Shown here: positions 43,492 through 53,146 of the stretch, in pieces | How positions within the stretch are numbered: position 1 is the stretch's first letter | How the letters are laid out: each line of letters starts with the position of its first letter | Source of the DNA: SHZI01 sp049290495 | Lineage (GTDB): Bacteria; Pseudomonadota; Gammaproteobacteria; Steroidobacterales; GCA-2729495 | Direction of reading: 5' to 3' | NCBI GenBank assembly: GCA_049290495.1 | Contig: JBATNV010000099.1 | Coordinates: forward strand, 36,213-100,212 | Length of the DNA: 64,000 bases | Position numbers and translations under genes: made by a program | Notes under the pieces: model-generated | The model's input: only the letters and a program-made list of their open reading frames with translations | What the model was told of the DNA's origin: nothing | Databases searched by the model: none

Positions 43492-45545
43492 TGTGCAACA
43501 GATATCCAGCGGCACGCAGCCCATTGTTCGCTGTGCTCGCACTGCTACTCTGCCTTTTGGACGCTGGTCAGTTGCGGGCGGCAACCGGCACCACCATTAC
43601 CCCCAATTATAAAGATGCCGATATCCGTCAGGTTATCGAGGCAGTCGGCGAGGTGACGGGCAAGAATTTCATTCTTGACCCCCGGGTCAAGGCACAGGTC
43701 ACCATGCTGTCGGTGACGCCGATGAGTCCGGATGCGTTTTACGAAGCATTCTTGTCGATACTCTCGGTCTATGGTTTCGTGGCCGTGCCGGCAGGCGACG
43801 TCATCAAGATCCTGCCGGATGCCAACGCCCGGCAGATGCCGGGTGCGGAACTCGAAAGCGGCGGCGGCCGGCGGCCTGATGACATCGTGACACGCGTTAT
43901 TGCCGTACAGAACGTTGCAGCCGCACAACTAGTGCCGATATTGCGTCCGCTGATTCCGCAATATGGCCATCTGGCCGCACACCCACCCTCCAATCTCCTG
44001 ATCATCAGCGATCGTGCGTCCAACGTGGACCGCATGGCGCATATCATCGCGCGCATCGATCAGGCTGCCGACCAGGACTATGAAGTCATCCGCCTGGAAC
44101 ATGCTTCCGCCACCGAGATCGTCAAGCTGGTGGGCGCACTCAACCAGGGCGCACAGCAGGGCGAAGGAGCTGGTGGACCGCGCATTACTGTGGTCGCCGA
44201 TGAACGCACCAACAGCGTGCTCATTACTGGCGCCAAGGACGACCGGCTGCGCTACCGCGCACTGATCACACACCTGGACACTCCACTCGAAGAAGGTGGC
44301 GATACACAGGTTCGCTATCTGCGGTACACCAACGCGACCGACCTGGCCACCAAGCTGCAGAGCCAATACTCGGGTACAGGCGCCCAGGCAGCTGCCGGCA
44401 AGGATGCCGCACCGCCGGCCCAGCGCGGCGAAATCGGTATCTGGGCGGATGACTCAACGAATGCACTCGTCATCACCGCTCCGCCCAAGATCATGAAGTC
44501 GATGATGGCAATCATCGACAAGCTGGATATCCGGCGCGCCCAGGTTCTGGTCGAGGCGGTCATCGTTGAAGTGACCTCAGATCGGGCTGCCGAACTTGGT
44601 GTCACCTGGGCGGTGGGCAACGCCAACCTTGACAATGCGGTTGGCGTTACCAAGTTCCCCGGTAGCACCGGAGTCGCCGGTGTGGCCGGTGCGCTACTTG
44701 GCGGCGGTAGCGGATCCGGCACAACCAATCCGGCTGCCCTCATTGGCGACGGCCTGTCACTCGGGGTCGGCCGGCTTCGGGATTCCGGTGTCAGTTTTGT
44801 TGCCCTCCTTGAGGCGCTCGAATCGGATGGCACGTCCAACATCATCGGCACGCCAGTTCTGGTTACGCTCGACAACGAAGAGGCGGAGATCAAGGTTGGT
44901 CAGCAAGTGCCGTTCGTGACCGGCAGTTACACGAACGGCAACACCGGCGGCACCAGTACGAACACGGTAAATCCCTTTCAGACCATCCAGCGTGAGCAGG
45001 TCGGGTTGTCACTAAAACTCACGCCACAGATCAATGAAGGCGATGCGGTACGCCTGAAGATCGCTCAGGAGATTTCTTCGCTGCTACCCAGCAGCGCTGC
45101 GGTAGACCTGATCACCAGCAACCGCTCAATAAATACGACCGTCATTGTTCAGGACGGCGCAACACTGGTGCTCGGTGGCCTGATCCAGGATCAGGTCAGT
45201 GAAAAGCAACAGCGGGTGCCCATCCTCGGTCGCATTCCACTGTTGGGTGCCCTGTTCCGTCACAATGAAACCACCAAGGCCAAGACCAACCTGATGGTCT
45301 TCATCAAGCCTACGATTCTGCGCGATAATGTTCAGGCCGCATTCGAAACCAATTCCAAATACAACTACATTCGCGATCAGCAACTGCTGACCAAACCGAA
45401 AAATGTGCGGCTGATGCCGCTGACACCACGCACCGTGCTGCCCGAGATACCCGCCGCTGAACCACCTGCAGCAGGTACGGAACGACCGGTAATTGACCTT
45501 CGCGAATCGCCTGCGGGAGAAACCGGTGACCCCGGCGGCACCTGA
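43491..45545 (+). CDS. gspD: GspD, type II secretion secretin
   Basis: 684 residues with a signal peptide (FAVLALLLCLLDAGQLRA). The N0 domain begins TTITPNYKDADIRQVIEAVGEVTGKNFILDPRVKAQVT; N1-N3 repeats follow (NVAAAQLVPILRPLIPQYGHLAAHPPSNLLIISD, EVIRLEHASATEIVKLV, VRYLRYTNATDLATKL). The secretin domain includes VEAVIVEVTSDRAAELG, VGQQVPFVTGSY and LVLGGLIQDQVSEKQQRVPILGRIPLLGALFRH. It forms the outer-membrane channel. The start could also be a GTG three bases earlier, at 43488. The last 20 bases overlap gspE. Confidence 0.96.
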   Translation: MCNRYPAARSPLFAVLALLLCLLDAGQLRAATGTTITPNYKDADIRQVIEAVGEVTGKNFILDPRVKAQVTMLSVTPMSPDAFYEAFLSILSVYGFVAVPAGDVIKILPDANARQMPGAELESGGGRRPDDIVTRVIAVQNVAAAQLVPILRPLIPQYGHLAAHPPSNLLIISDRASNVDRMAHIIARIDQAADQDYEVIRLEHASATEIVKLVGALNQGAQQGEGAGGPRITVVADERTNSVLITGAKDDRLRYRALITHLDTPLEEGGDTQVRYLRYTNATDLATKLQSQYSGTGAQAAAGKDAAPPAQRGEIGIWADDSTNALVITAPPKIMKSMMAIIDKLDIRRAQVLVEAVIVEVTSDRAAELGVTWAVGNANLDNAVGVTKFPGSTGVAGVAGALLGGGSGSGTTNPAALIGDGLSLGVGRLRDSGVSFVALLEALESDGTSNIIGTPVLVTLDNEEAEIKVGQQVPFVTGSYTNGNTGGTSTNTVNPFQTIQREQVGLSLKLTPQINEGDAVRLKIAQEISSLLPSSAAVDLITSNRSINTTVIVQDGATLVLGGLIQDQVSEKQQRVPILGRIPLLGALFRHNETTKAKTNLMVFIKPTILRDNVQAAFETNSKYNYIRDQQLLTKPKNVRLMPLTPRTVLPEIPAAEPPAAGTERPVIDLRESPAGETGDPGGT

Positions 45546-47100
45546 ACTGGCCAGCGTTGATCCGGAACTGGGAATCATTGCCAGCGAGGCAGTGATTGCG
45601 CCACAGGCTGCCTTGCAGTCTGACCCACGCAGCCAGTTGCTGCCATTCGCATTTGCCAAACGCCATGGCGTATTGATCAACGGTTTTGAGAACGGCCGTC
45701 CGCTTCTGCTCGTTCGGCAGGGTGTACGCCTCGCCACCGTGTCTGAGGTCCGGCGTTTCATTGACGTACCGCTCTGTCTCAAGGTCGTCGCCGCCGATGA
45801 GTTCGACCGGCAACTGCAGCAGACCTACGAGCGTGAATCGAATACCACCATGCAGATGGTCGATGGGCTCGGCGAAGATACCGACCTGTTTCGCGTCGCC
45901 CAGGAACTGCCCGAGCCATCGGATCTGCTTGAAAGCGATGACGATGCGCCGATCATCCGGCTGATCAATGCGCTCCTTACCTCGGCGGTGAAGGACAACG
46001 CATCAGATATCCACATCGAGCCCTTTGAAAACCGCCTGGTCGTGCGCTTTCGCATCGACGGCGTGCTGCGCGAAGTCCTGCAGTCCAGACGTGCGGTTGC
46101 CCCGCTGGTAGTATCTCGAATCAAGGTCATGTCGAAGCTCGATATTGCCGAAAAGCGCTTGCCGCAGGATGGACGATTCTCGTTGCGCATCGCCGGACGC
46201 GCAGTCGATGTGCGTGTGTCCACTATGCCATCGGGACACGGTGAGCGTGTCGTGATGCGTCTGCTCGACAAGCACGCAGGCCGGCTGGAACTTGAAAGCC
46301 TCGGCATGGACGCCGACTCCAAGGGCATCGTTGACGAACTGATCCATAAACCGCATGGCATCATTCTGGTCACCGGCCCCACAGGTTCCGGCAAGACAAC
46401 CACCCTGTATGCGGCACTGGAACGGATCAACGACAACACGCGCAACATCATGACGGTCGAGGATCCGATCGAGTACTACATCGACGGTATCGGCCAGTCG
46501 CAGGTCAACACCAAGGTCGAGATGACTTTCGCCCGCGGCCTGCGTGCCATCCTGCGCCAGGATCCCGATGTGGTGATGGTCGGCGAAATCCGTGACCTGG
46601 AGACTGCGGAAATCGCCGTACAGGCAAGTCTGACCGGCCATCTCGTACTGTCCACCCTGCACACCAATACGGCTGTCGGCGCTGTAACCCGACTGCGCGA
46701 CATGGGCGTCGAGCCTTTCCTGCTCTCATCCAGCCTGGTCGGTGTATTGGCGCAACGGCTGGTTCGCGTGCTCGATCCGGCCACCAAGGTCGCCTACACC
46801 GCGCGCGAATATGAATGCCGTACGCTGGGCATTGATCCGGCGCGCCCACCCCAGCTCTACCGCCCGGACGAAGCGGCAATGCTGGCCGGCAGCCCGGGCT
46901 ACCGGGGCCGTACCGGCATCTACGAACTCGTGACCATTGACGACGAATTCCGGACCATGATCCACGATGGTGTCGGCGAGCAGCAGCTGGAACGTTACGC
47001 GCGCACCCGCAGTCCCAGCATCCGTGACGACGGCCTGCGCAAGGTGCTGGCCGGCATCACGACGCTCGAAGAAGTGCTGCGCGTTACCCGCTCCGACTGA
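45526..47100 (+). CDS. gspE: GspE, type II secretion ATPase
   Basis: About 524 residues. Walker A is GPTGSGKT (284-291). The Asp box, Walker B (RQDPDVVMVGEIRDLETAEIAVQAS) and His box (GHLVLSTLHTNTAVGAVTRL) are all intact. The zinc-binding tetracysteine loop found in many GspE and PilB proteins is absent: the matching region, from YTAREYECRTLGI to GYRGRTGIYEL, has a single Cys. The GTG at 45526 has GGGAG upstream; an in-frame TTG at 45493 lies deeper inside gspD. It powers pseudopilus assembly through GspF. Confidence 0.95.
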   Translation: MTPAAPELASVDPELGIIASEAVIAPQAALQSDPRSQLLPFAFAKRHGVLINGFENGRPLLLVRQGVRLATVSEVRRFIDVPLCLKVVAADEFDRQLQQTYERESNTTMQMVDGLGEDTDLFRVAQELPEPSDLLESDDDAPIIRLINALLTSAVKDNASDIHIEPFENRLVVRFRIDGVLREVLQSRRAVAPLVVSRIKVMSKLDIAEKRLPQDGRFSLRIAGRAVDVRVSTMPSGHGERVVMRLLDKHAGRLELESLGMDADSKGIVDELIHKPHGIILVTGPTGSGKTTTLYAALERINDNTRNIMTVEDPIEYYIDGIGQSQVNTKVEMTFARGLRAILRQDPDVVMVGEIRDLETAEIAVQASLTGHLVLSTLHTNTAVGAVTRLRDMGVEPFLLSSSLVGVLAQRLVRVLDPATKVAYTAREYECRTLGIDPARPPQLYRPDEAAMLAGSPGYRGRTGIYELVTIDDEFRTMIHDGVGEQQLERYARTRSPSIRDDGLRKVLAGITTLEEVLRVTRSD

Positions 47101-48314
47101 TGGGTGCGTTTGAATATACCGCGGTCGACGCCGCCGGTAAGGAACGTCGGGGCATCCTTGAAGGCGATACCGCCCGGCAGGTGCGCCAGCTGCTGCGGGA
47201 AAAGCAGCTGCTGCCGATCGAGGTAGCAGAGATCCGCAGACAGGAGGCCTCGCGACAGAGGTCATTCAGCCTGCGACGAAGCATGCCGGCCGCCGATCTC
47301 GCACTCGTAACCCGGCAACTCGCGACGCTCGTACATTCCTCGCTGCCTCTGGAAGAGGCGCTGCTCGCCGTCTCCGAGCAAACCGAGTCGCCGCGCGTGA
47401 AGAGTATCCTGATCGGCGTGCGCTCGCGGGTCATGGAAGGACACACCCTCGCGGACGGCTTCGGTGATTTTCCGCAAGCATTCCCGGAAATCTACCGTGC
47501 AACGGTAGCGGCTGGCGAACAGTCCGGACACCTGGATGCCGTGCTTGAGCGGCTCGCCGACTACACGGAGAGCCGGCAAGTGCTGCGGCAGAAGATTCAG
47601 CACGCCATGATCTATCCGGTCGTTCTATCCTTTCTCGCACTGCTGATTGTCAGCGGCATGCTTGTTTACGTTGTACCCAAGGTCGTGGGTGTCTTTGCCA
47701 ATACCGGCCGCGACCTGCCCGGACTGACGGTCATGCTGATCGCGATCAGTGACTTCCTGCGTGACTATGGCATCTTTCTGCTGATGGCAATCATCGCAGC
47801 GGGATTTGGCCTGCGACGCGCTTTGCGCCAGCCTGGCCCAAAGCGTCGCTTCCACAAGTTGCTACTGCGCGTACCACTCGTCGCCAAGCTGGTGCGCGGT
47901 TCCAATACCGCGCAATTTACCCGTACGCTCAGCATTCTCAGCGGCAGCGGCGTACCGGTCCTCGAAGGACTGCGCATTGCTGCCGAAGTGATTACCAACG
48001 TACCGATGCGCGAGGCTGTGGAAGCGGCTGCCGACAGGGTTCGCGAGGGCGCACCGATCGGCAAGTCGCTCGGTGTGGCCGGTTACTTTCCTCCCATCTG
48101 TATCCACCTGATCTCCAGCGGTGAAGCCAGCGGCGAACTGGAGATGATGCTGACGCGGGCGGCACTGAACCAGGAGCGGGAGATGGACGGGCTGATTGCC
48201 GCCCTGCTTGGCATCCTCGAGCCGGCCCTGATCGTCGGCATGGGCGTGATCGTGCTGGTCATCGTGCTAGCCATCCTGCTGCCGATCTTTGAGCTCAACC
48301 AGCTGGTCAGCTGA
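47100..48314 (+). CDS. gspF: GspF, type II secretion inner-membrane platform protein
   Basis: 404 residues with two homologous cytoplasmic domains and three membrane helices. MGAFEYTAVDAAGKERRGILEGDTARQVRQLLREKQLLPIEV is the GspF N-terminus. ATLVHSSLPLEEALLAV and TLSILSGSGVPVLEGLRI begin the two repeats, and the C-terminal helix is LIVGMGVIVLVIVLAILLPIFELNQLV. Its ATG shares one base with the gspE stop. The usual next genes, gspG to gspM, do not follow. Confidence 0.96.
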   Translation: MGAFEYTAVDAAGKERRGILEGDTARQVRQLLREKQLLPIEVAEIRRQEASRQRSFSLRRSMPAADLALVTRQLATLVHSSLPLEEALLAVSEQTESPRVKSILIGVRSRVMEGHTLADGFGDFPQAFPEIYRATVAAGEQSGHLDAVLERLADYTESRQVLRQKIQHAMIYPVVLSFLALLIVSGMLVYVVPKVVGVFANTGRDLPGLTVMLIAISDFLRDYGIFLLMAIIAAGFGLRRALRQPGPKRRFHKLLLRVPLVAKLVRGSNTAQFTRTLSILSGSGVPVLEGLRIAAEVITNVPMREAVEAAADRVREGAPIGKSLGVAGYFPPICIHLISSGEASGELEMMLTRAALNQEREMDGLIAALLGILEPALIVGMGVIVLVIVLAILLPIFELNQLVS

Positions 48315-48377
48315 GGGCGGCATATCGGCTGCTGCGAGCCGGTAGCGGTATCAGGTCACAAATCCGGGAAACTGCTA

Positions 48378-48406
48378 TTGCCAGACCGCAATTGCATCAT
48401 TATAAA
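48378..48406 (+). promoter_or_regulatory. Sigma-70-type promoter for the small acidic protein gene
   Basis: TTGCCA (48378-48383) and TATAAA (48401-48406) are 17 bases apart, and the next start codon is at 48440 with AAGGAAG before it. The boxes match the consensus at four and five of six positions. It shows that the downstream gene is not simply the tail of the gsp operon. Confidence 0.65.
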
Positions 48407-48439
48407 AACGGCGTGCGCTTTGAACATAAGGAAGTTCGC

Positions 48440-48760
48440 ATGGGTCGCAAAGCTGTTGTACAAAAACTTCCGGAAAAGGTTTTCTCCAGAGAACCACCAC
48501 CGGAGATCGTGGACGAACTGAATGAGGTCGAAGCCGACGCTGATGCCGGGGACCCAGACGACACCCTGATCGGCGACAACATCGGTGAAGCGTCGATAGA
48601 GATCAACGTGGAAGGCCTCATCGCCGAGCTGGAAGCCGGGTCCCGCTTCGTGAGCAAACCCGACATGATTTCTGCCCGGCGCAAACTCGAGGAGTTTCTT
48701 GAGCAGCGTCGCGTAGCGCGGGAAATCGAGGACTTCGATGATTTCAAGGTCGCCGATTAA
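48440..48760 (+). CDS. Small acidic protein, PA3496-like
   Basis: 106 residues. A basic start (MGRKAVVQKLPEKVF) is followed by an acidic, disordered middle (NEVEADADAGDPDDTLIGDN) and a C-terminal helix (RRKLEEFLEQRRVAREIEDFDDF). That C-terminal pattern, RRxLEExLExRRxxxEIxDFD, resembles small gammaproteobacterial proteins annotated as PA3496-family putative envelope integrity proteins, but the match is from memory of the motif and only partial. It has no signal peptide. It has its own promoter and is convergent with dnaE2, whose stop is 24 bases away. Confidence 0.7.
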   Translation: MGRKAVVQKLPEKVFSREPPPEIVDELNEVEADADAGDPDDTLIGDNIGEASIEINVEGLIAELEAGSRFVSKPDMISARRKLEEFLEQRRVAREIEDFDDFKVAD

Positions 48761-48783
48761 GCAGCTAAGTCGCGGATACTGCA

Positions 48784-51700
48784 TCAGGCAAAATCGCGAC
48801 TGCGAACGGCGAGCGTACCGAGTAGTACGCTGCGGTCATCGACTTCGGACACGATGACATGCAGGACATCGCCCTGACGCTGTATCCGCCCCCGGACAGC
48901 CAGCAGGCGTGAACCGAGCAGAGCCCGGCGTTGCCGTTCTGCGAGTTGCGGCCAGACAACCAGATTCACATAGCCGGTTTCATCTTCCAGCGTAATAAAG
49001 ATCACGCCACCGGCACTGCCAGGCCTCTGGCGGGTGATCACCAGGCCGGCAATCCAAACCGGATCATGCCCGGCCATCTCACGCAGATCTTCCGCTGTCA
49101 CAAAACCCTGTCGCTGCAGATCAGGGCGCAGCAGTGCCAGTGGATGACGGCCGAGGCTGAGTCCCATGCTCGCATAGTCCCCGCTGATATCCTCCGCCTC
49201 GCTCGGCGACCGCAACAGTGGAATCCCCTCCGCCACTCCCGACACGGGAAACAGCGGCAGCATCGGCTCCACACCGGCCACCTCCCAGCGCGCCCGGTAA
49301 CGATGCCCGGCGATGTCCGAAAGCGCCCCTGCTGCCGCAAGCGTACCGAGTTCGTACTGCTGCAGACCGGTGCGCAGTTGCAGGTCCTCTACGTCCTTAA
49401 AAGCCTGCTGCCCGCGCGCCTGCAACAGACGTGCGGCAGCATCCCCGCCCAGCCCGCCGGCCAGACACAGCCCGAGGCGCAAGGCCGGTTGTCCGGCTGA
49501 ACCACCTTCCAGCGTGCACTCCCACTCACTGCGGTTCACCTCCACCGGCCGAACCTCGACACCGTTACGCCGGGCATTCCGGAGCAATTGTGCCGGCGCA
49601 TAGAAGCCCATCGGCTGACTGTTCAGCAACGCACAGGTGAATGCAGCCGGCTCATGCGCCTTGAGCCAGGCGGAGACATAAACCAGCAGGGCAAAACTCG
49701 CCGCATGTGACTCGGGAAAGCCGTACTCGCCGAAACCGCGGATCTGTTTGCATATCTGCTGCGCAAATTCCGGCGAGTAATGCCGCTCGCGCATGCCGGC
49801 GACCAGTCGTTCTTCAAAGGACTCCAGACCGCCGCGTCGCTGCCAGGTCGCCATCGCACGACGCAACTGGTCGGCCTCGCCCGGCGTAAAGCCGGCAGCG
49901 ACGACGGCCAGCTGCATGACCTGTTCCTGGAAGATCGGTACGCCGAGCGTCCGCTCCAGCACCTGCCGGACTTCAGGTCCGGGATAGCTGACCGGCTCTT
50001 CGTCATTCCGCCGACGCAGATAGGGATGCACCATATCGCCCTGGATCGGCCCGGGACGTACCAAAGCCACCTCAATAACCAGATCGTAGTAACAGCGCGG
50101 CCGAAGTCGCGGCAGCATCGCCATTTGCGCCCGCGACTCGATCTGGAATACACCCATCGTGTCGGCGCGACAGATCATCGCGTAGACCGCCGGATCCTCA
50201 ACCGGCACCGTGTGCAGGCAGAGCTCGCGGCCGGAATATTCCCGGATCAGCGCAAAGCTCCGCCGGATCGCTGAAAGCATGCCCAGCGCGAGGATATCCA
50301 CCTTGAGCAGCCCCAGTTCATCAAGATCATTCTTGTCCCACTGAATGACCGTACGTTCGGCCATGGCGGCATTTTCAACGGGTACAAGTCGTGACAGCGG
50401 CTCGCCGGAAATCACGAAACCACCGACATGCTGGGAGAGATGACGCGGGAAGCCCTGCAGCTCCCTGACCAGGCTCATGAGTCGACGCATGACCGGGCTG
50501 GCCGGATCCAGCCCCGTCTCGACCAGCCGCTCCGGCTGTATGGCATGACCATCCCACCACTGCACGGAGCCGGCGATCCTTGCAATGCGTTCAGCTGGAA
50601 GCCCCAGCGCACGGCCCACATCACGGATCGCACTGCGCGGCGAATAGCTGATCACCGTTGCCGTCAGCGCCGCCCTGTCGCGACCATATTTGGCATAGAT
50701 GTACTGGATGACTTCTTCGCGTCGCTCGTGTTCGAAATCCACGTCTATGTCCGGTGGCTCGTTCCGCTCACGGGAAATGAAGCGCTCGAAAAGCATCGAC
50801 ATGCGCGCCGGATCGACTGCCGTGATACCCAGACAAAAACATACCGCAGAGTTCGCAGCCGACCCGCGACCCTGGCAGAGAATGCCGCGGCTGCGGGCGA
50901 AGCGCACGATATCGTCCACAGTCAGGAAGTAGGCCTCGTAACCAAGTTCTGCAATCAGCTGCAGTTCATGCGTAACAAGTCGCATGACCTGCCCAGGCGC
51001 TCCACCCGGCCAGCGTTCCTGCAGTCCTGTCATCACGCGTGAGTGCAGATAGCTGGCAGGCGTATAGCCTTCTGGCACCAGTTCCTGCGGATACCGGTAA
51101 CGCAGCTCGGTCAGGGAAAAACGGCAGCGCCGGGCAATTTCCAGTGTATTGCCCAGCAGTTCCGCCGGATAAACCTGCGCAAGCGCGGCACGGCGGCGCA
51201 GATGCCGTTCGCCATTCGGATAAAGGATGTGACTGCCGGTGCCCAGTGGCTGCCTGCTGCGGATTGCCGTGAGCGTGTCCTGCAAGGCACGCCGGCCACG
51301 CACATGCATATGCACATCGCCGGCAGCAACTGCCGGTATACCGGCGGCGGCAGCCAGTTCCATCAGTTGCCGGACGCGACGATGGTCATCACCACCAGCA
51401 TGCAGTTCGACGGCCAGCCAGATCCGTCCTGCAAACCGCTGCTTCAGCCAGAGGGCATCGGCAAGTTGCGGATCTGCAGCAGGTACCCACAACACGAGGC
51501 AGGCAGTACCGAGCGTGTCCAGATCGGAACGCAACAGATGGTAATTGCCCTTGGCAGCAGCACGGCGTCCGCGAGTGATCAGCGCACAGAGCGCTGCGTA
51601 ATCCTCGCGGTCAGCAGCCAGCAAGACGAGGTGCAGGCCGTCAGCCAGCCGCAGCTCACTGCCGATGATCAGCTGTATCGCATGCCTGCGCGCGGCGACA

Positions 51701-51885
51701 TGAGCGCGAACGATACCAGCGACCGAACATTCATCGGTCAGCGCCAGCGCCGTGTAACCCAGTGCAGCGGCCTGCTCCACGAGTTCAGCCGGATGCGACG
51801 CACCACGCAAAAAACTGTAGTTGCTGATGCAATGTAGTTCAGCATATGCCGGAAAACCGGCACCGCTGTCAGCCAAAGATGCCAT
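48784..51885 (-). CDS. dnaE2: DnaE2, error-prone DNA polymerase
   Basis: About 1033 residues of C-family polymerase, shorter than DnaE1. The PHP domain starts AYAELHCISNYSFLRGASHP. The catalytic aspartates lie in PDIDVDFEHERREEVIQYIYAKYGRDR; RGSAANSAVCFCLGIT is the palm motif; VDILALGMLSAIRRSF follows, and the C-terminal OB fold is PVWIAGLVITRQRPGSAGGVIFITLEDETG. The C-terminal tau-binding part of DnaE1 is absent. DnaE2 carries out translesion synthesis with ImuA and ImuB. The ATG at 51885 overlaps the imuB end by 17 bases. Confidence 0.96.
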   Translation of the reverse strand: MASLADSGAGFPAYAELHCISNYSFLRGASHPAELVEQAAALGYTALALTDECSVAGIVRAHVAARRHAIQLIIGSELRLADGLHLVLLAADREDYAALCALITRGRRAAAKGNYHLLRSDLDTLGTACLVLWVPAADPQLADALWLKQRFAGRIWLAVELHAGGDDHRRVRQLMELAAAAGIPAVAAGDVHMHVRGRRALQDTLTAIRSRQPLGTGSHILYPNGERHLRRRAALAQVYPAELLGNTLEIARRCRFSLTELRYRYPQELVPEGYTPASYLHSRVMTGLQERWPGGAPGQVMRLVTHELQLIAELGYEAYFLTVDDIVRFARSRGILCQGRGSAANSAVCFCLGITAVDPARMSMLFERFISRERNEPPDIDVDFEHERREEVIQYIYAKYGRDRAALTATVISYSPRSAIRDVGRALGLPAERIARIAGSVQWWDGHAIQPERLVETGLDPASPVMRRLMSLVRELQGFPRHLSQHVGGFVISGEPLSRLVPVENAAMAERTVIQWDKNDLDELGLLKVDILALGMLSAIRRSFALIREYSGRELCLHTVPVEDPAVYAMICRADTMGVFQIESRAQMAMLPRLRPRCYYDLVIEVALVRPGPIQGDMVHPYLRRRNDEEPVSYPGPEVRQVLERTLGVPIFQEQVMQLAVVAAGFTPGEADQLRRAMATWQRRGGLESFEERLVAGMRERHYSPEFAQQICKQIRGFGEYGFPESHAASFALLVYVSAWLKAHEPAAFTCALLNSQPMGFYAPAQLLRNARRNGVEVRPVEVNRSEWECTLEGGSAGQPALRLGLCLAGGLGGDAAARLLQARGQQAFKDVEDLQLRTGLQQYELGTLAAAGALSDIAGHRYRARWEVAGVEPMLPLFPVSGVAEGIPLLRSPSEAEDISGDYASMGLSLGRHPLALLRPDLQRQGFVTAEDLREMAGHDPVWIAGLVITRQRPGSAGGVIFITLEDETGYVNLVVWPQLAERQRRALLGSRLLAVRGRIQRQGDVLHVIVSEVDDRSVLLGTLAVRSRDFA

Positions 51886-53146
51886 GCAGATACCAGTCCA
51901 TAGCGCTGCGCAGATCCTGGTAAACCCACAAGCGCGCACCACGACGATTGCGCGCTATGTAGTAATCACGGCGTACATCGTCTCCATCCCACCAACCGGT
52001 TTCTATACGCTCCGGACCACGCTCCAGACAGAGCGCGCCATCGTGTACCGGCAGCCCGGCAGCCCGTTGCAGCAACTGTGGCACTGGCAGTATCCACACC
52101 GGTCTGTAGTTCAGGATCTGTTGTGACGCCCCGCGGTTTGTGCCTGTCGGATTGCCGACGGAGTGCCAGGCCCGCTCAGGACGATATTCGTCAACCAGCG
52201 CAAGTCCCCGCACTGCATGTCGGCCAAGCCGGGCGCGCAATCTCTCCAGCAGACCAGACAGGCCACTGTCCGTCTGCAGTTCACGGCCGAGCAGATCACT
52301 GCCAATCGTTGCCTGGCCGGCCGAAAGGCTGACATTCAGCGTCAGTAACGTGACCGGTGCAGGCAAGGCCAGAGTCTCGAGGCGCAGACGCAGCAGTTCA
52401 GTAAATACAGCGGCGCATGCGGCAGGCCTGCACAGGCGGATACACAACTGCGTATCACTGCCATCCGGATGGCAGAGATGACACTGCAGGCTATCTGTAC
52501 TCGCCTGCCGTGATTCCAGGCACTCATCGAGCCTGGCCAGGAGTCGCTGAAAGCCTGCCAGCAAGGCAGCAACGCACGTCGTCTCAACCGGCAATTCCAG
52601 CGTATCGGCAAAATGTACCGGCACAACATGCGGTCGCCGCAACTCCGGACTGCGCCCGAAGCCCTGATCGAGTTCGTGCAGCCTTGCCGGACCAAGCCTG
52701 CGGGCAAACCCCTGCCTCGGCAGCCGCGCGCACTCACCCAGCGTCCTGATGCCCATCTGCGTCAGCATCTTCAGTGTCGCAGCCGGCCAACCCAGATATT
52801 CAACAGAGACCGGCAACAGCCGATGACGCAGTTCATCGCGAGTCAGCAGCGTACATTCGATACCAGCACGCGCCAGCCATAGCGATCCACGTACAGTCGG
52901 CGCACAGCTGATGACCGGTTTATGACCGCGCGCATGCAATCCCTGTCGCAGCAGAGCCTGAATTCTTTCTGGTCCACCGAACAGTTGCAGGCTGCCGCGG
53001 ATTTCCAGCAACAGTGCCTGGTCTGCATCGATGCTCACGTTGGGTGTAAATCTTGTCACCCAGTCGGCCAGTTGCTCCATAACGGCGGCTGCCAGCGGCC
53101 CGGCTGGCAGCCAGGCACACAGCCAGAGTGGCGATACAACACTCAC
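51869..53146 (-). CDS. imuB: ImuB, inactive Y-family polymerase of the mutasome
   Basis: About 425 residues. It begins VSVVSPLWLCAWLPAGPLAAAV, the ImuB counterpart of the Y-polymerase start, and continues with DADQALLLEIRGSLQLFGGPERI, GIRTLGECARLPRQGFARRLGP (helix-hairpin-helix) and a little-finger-like region. ImuB lacks the catalytic acidic residues of DinB and serves as the hub that binds the beta clamp, ImuA and DnaE2. The GTG at 53146 overlaps the imuA stop by four bases. The frame stays open for 122 codons further upstream, antisense-like over imuA, but that stretch is Cys/Gly-rich noise. Confidence 0.93.
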   Translation of the reverse strand: MSVVSPLWLCAWLPAGPLAAAVMEQLADWVTRFTPNVSIDADQALLLEIRGSLQLFGGPERIQALLRQGLHARGHKPVISCAPTVRGSLWLARAGIECTLLTRDELRHRLLPVSVEYLGWPAATLKMLTQMGIRTLGECARLPRQGFARRLGPARLHELDQGFGRSPELRRPHVVPVHFADTLELPVETTCVAALLAGFQRLLARLDECLESRQASTDSLQCHLCHPDGSDTQLCIRLCRPAACAAVFTELLRLRLETLALPAPVTLLTLNVSLSAGQATIGSDLLGRELQTDSGLSGLLERLRARLGRHAVRGLALVDEYRPERAWHSVGNPTGTNRGASQQILNYRPVWILPVPQLLQRAAGLPVHDGALCLERGPERIETGWWDGDDVRRDYYIARNRRGARLWVYQDLRSAMDWYLHGIFG

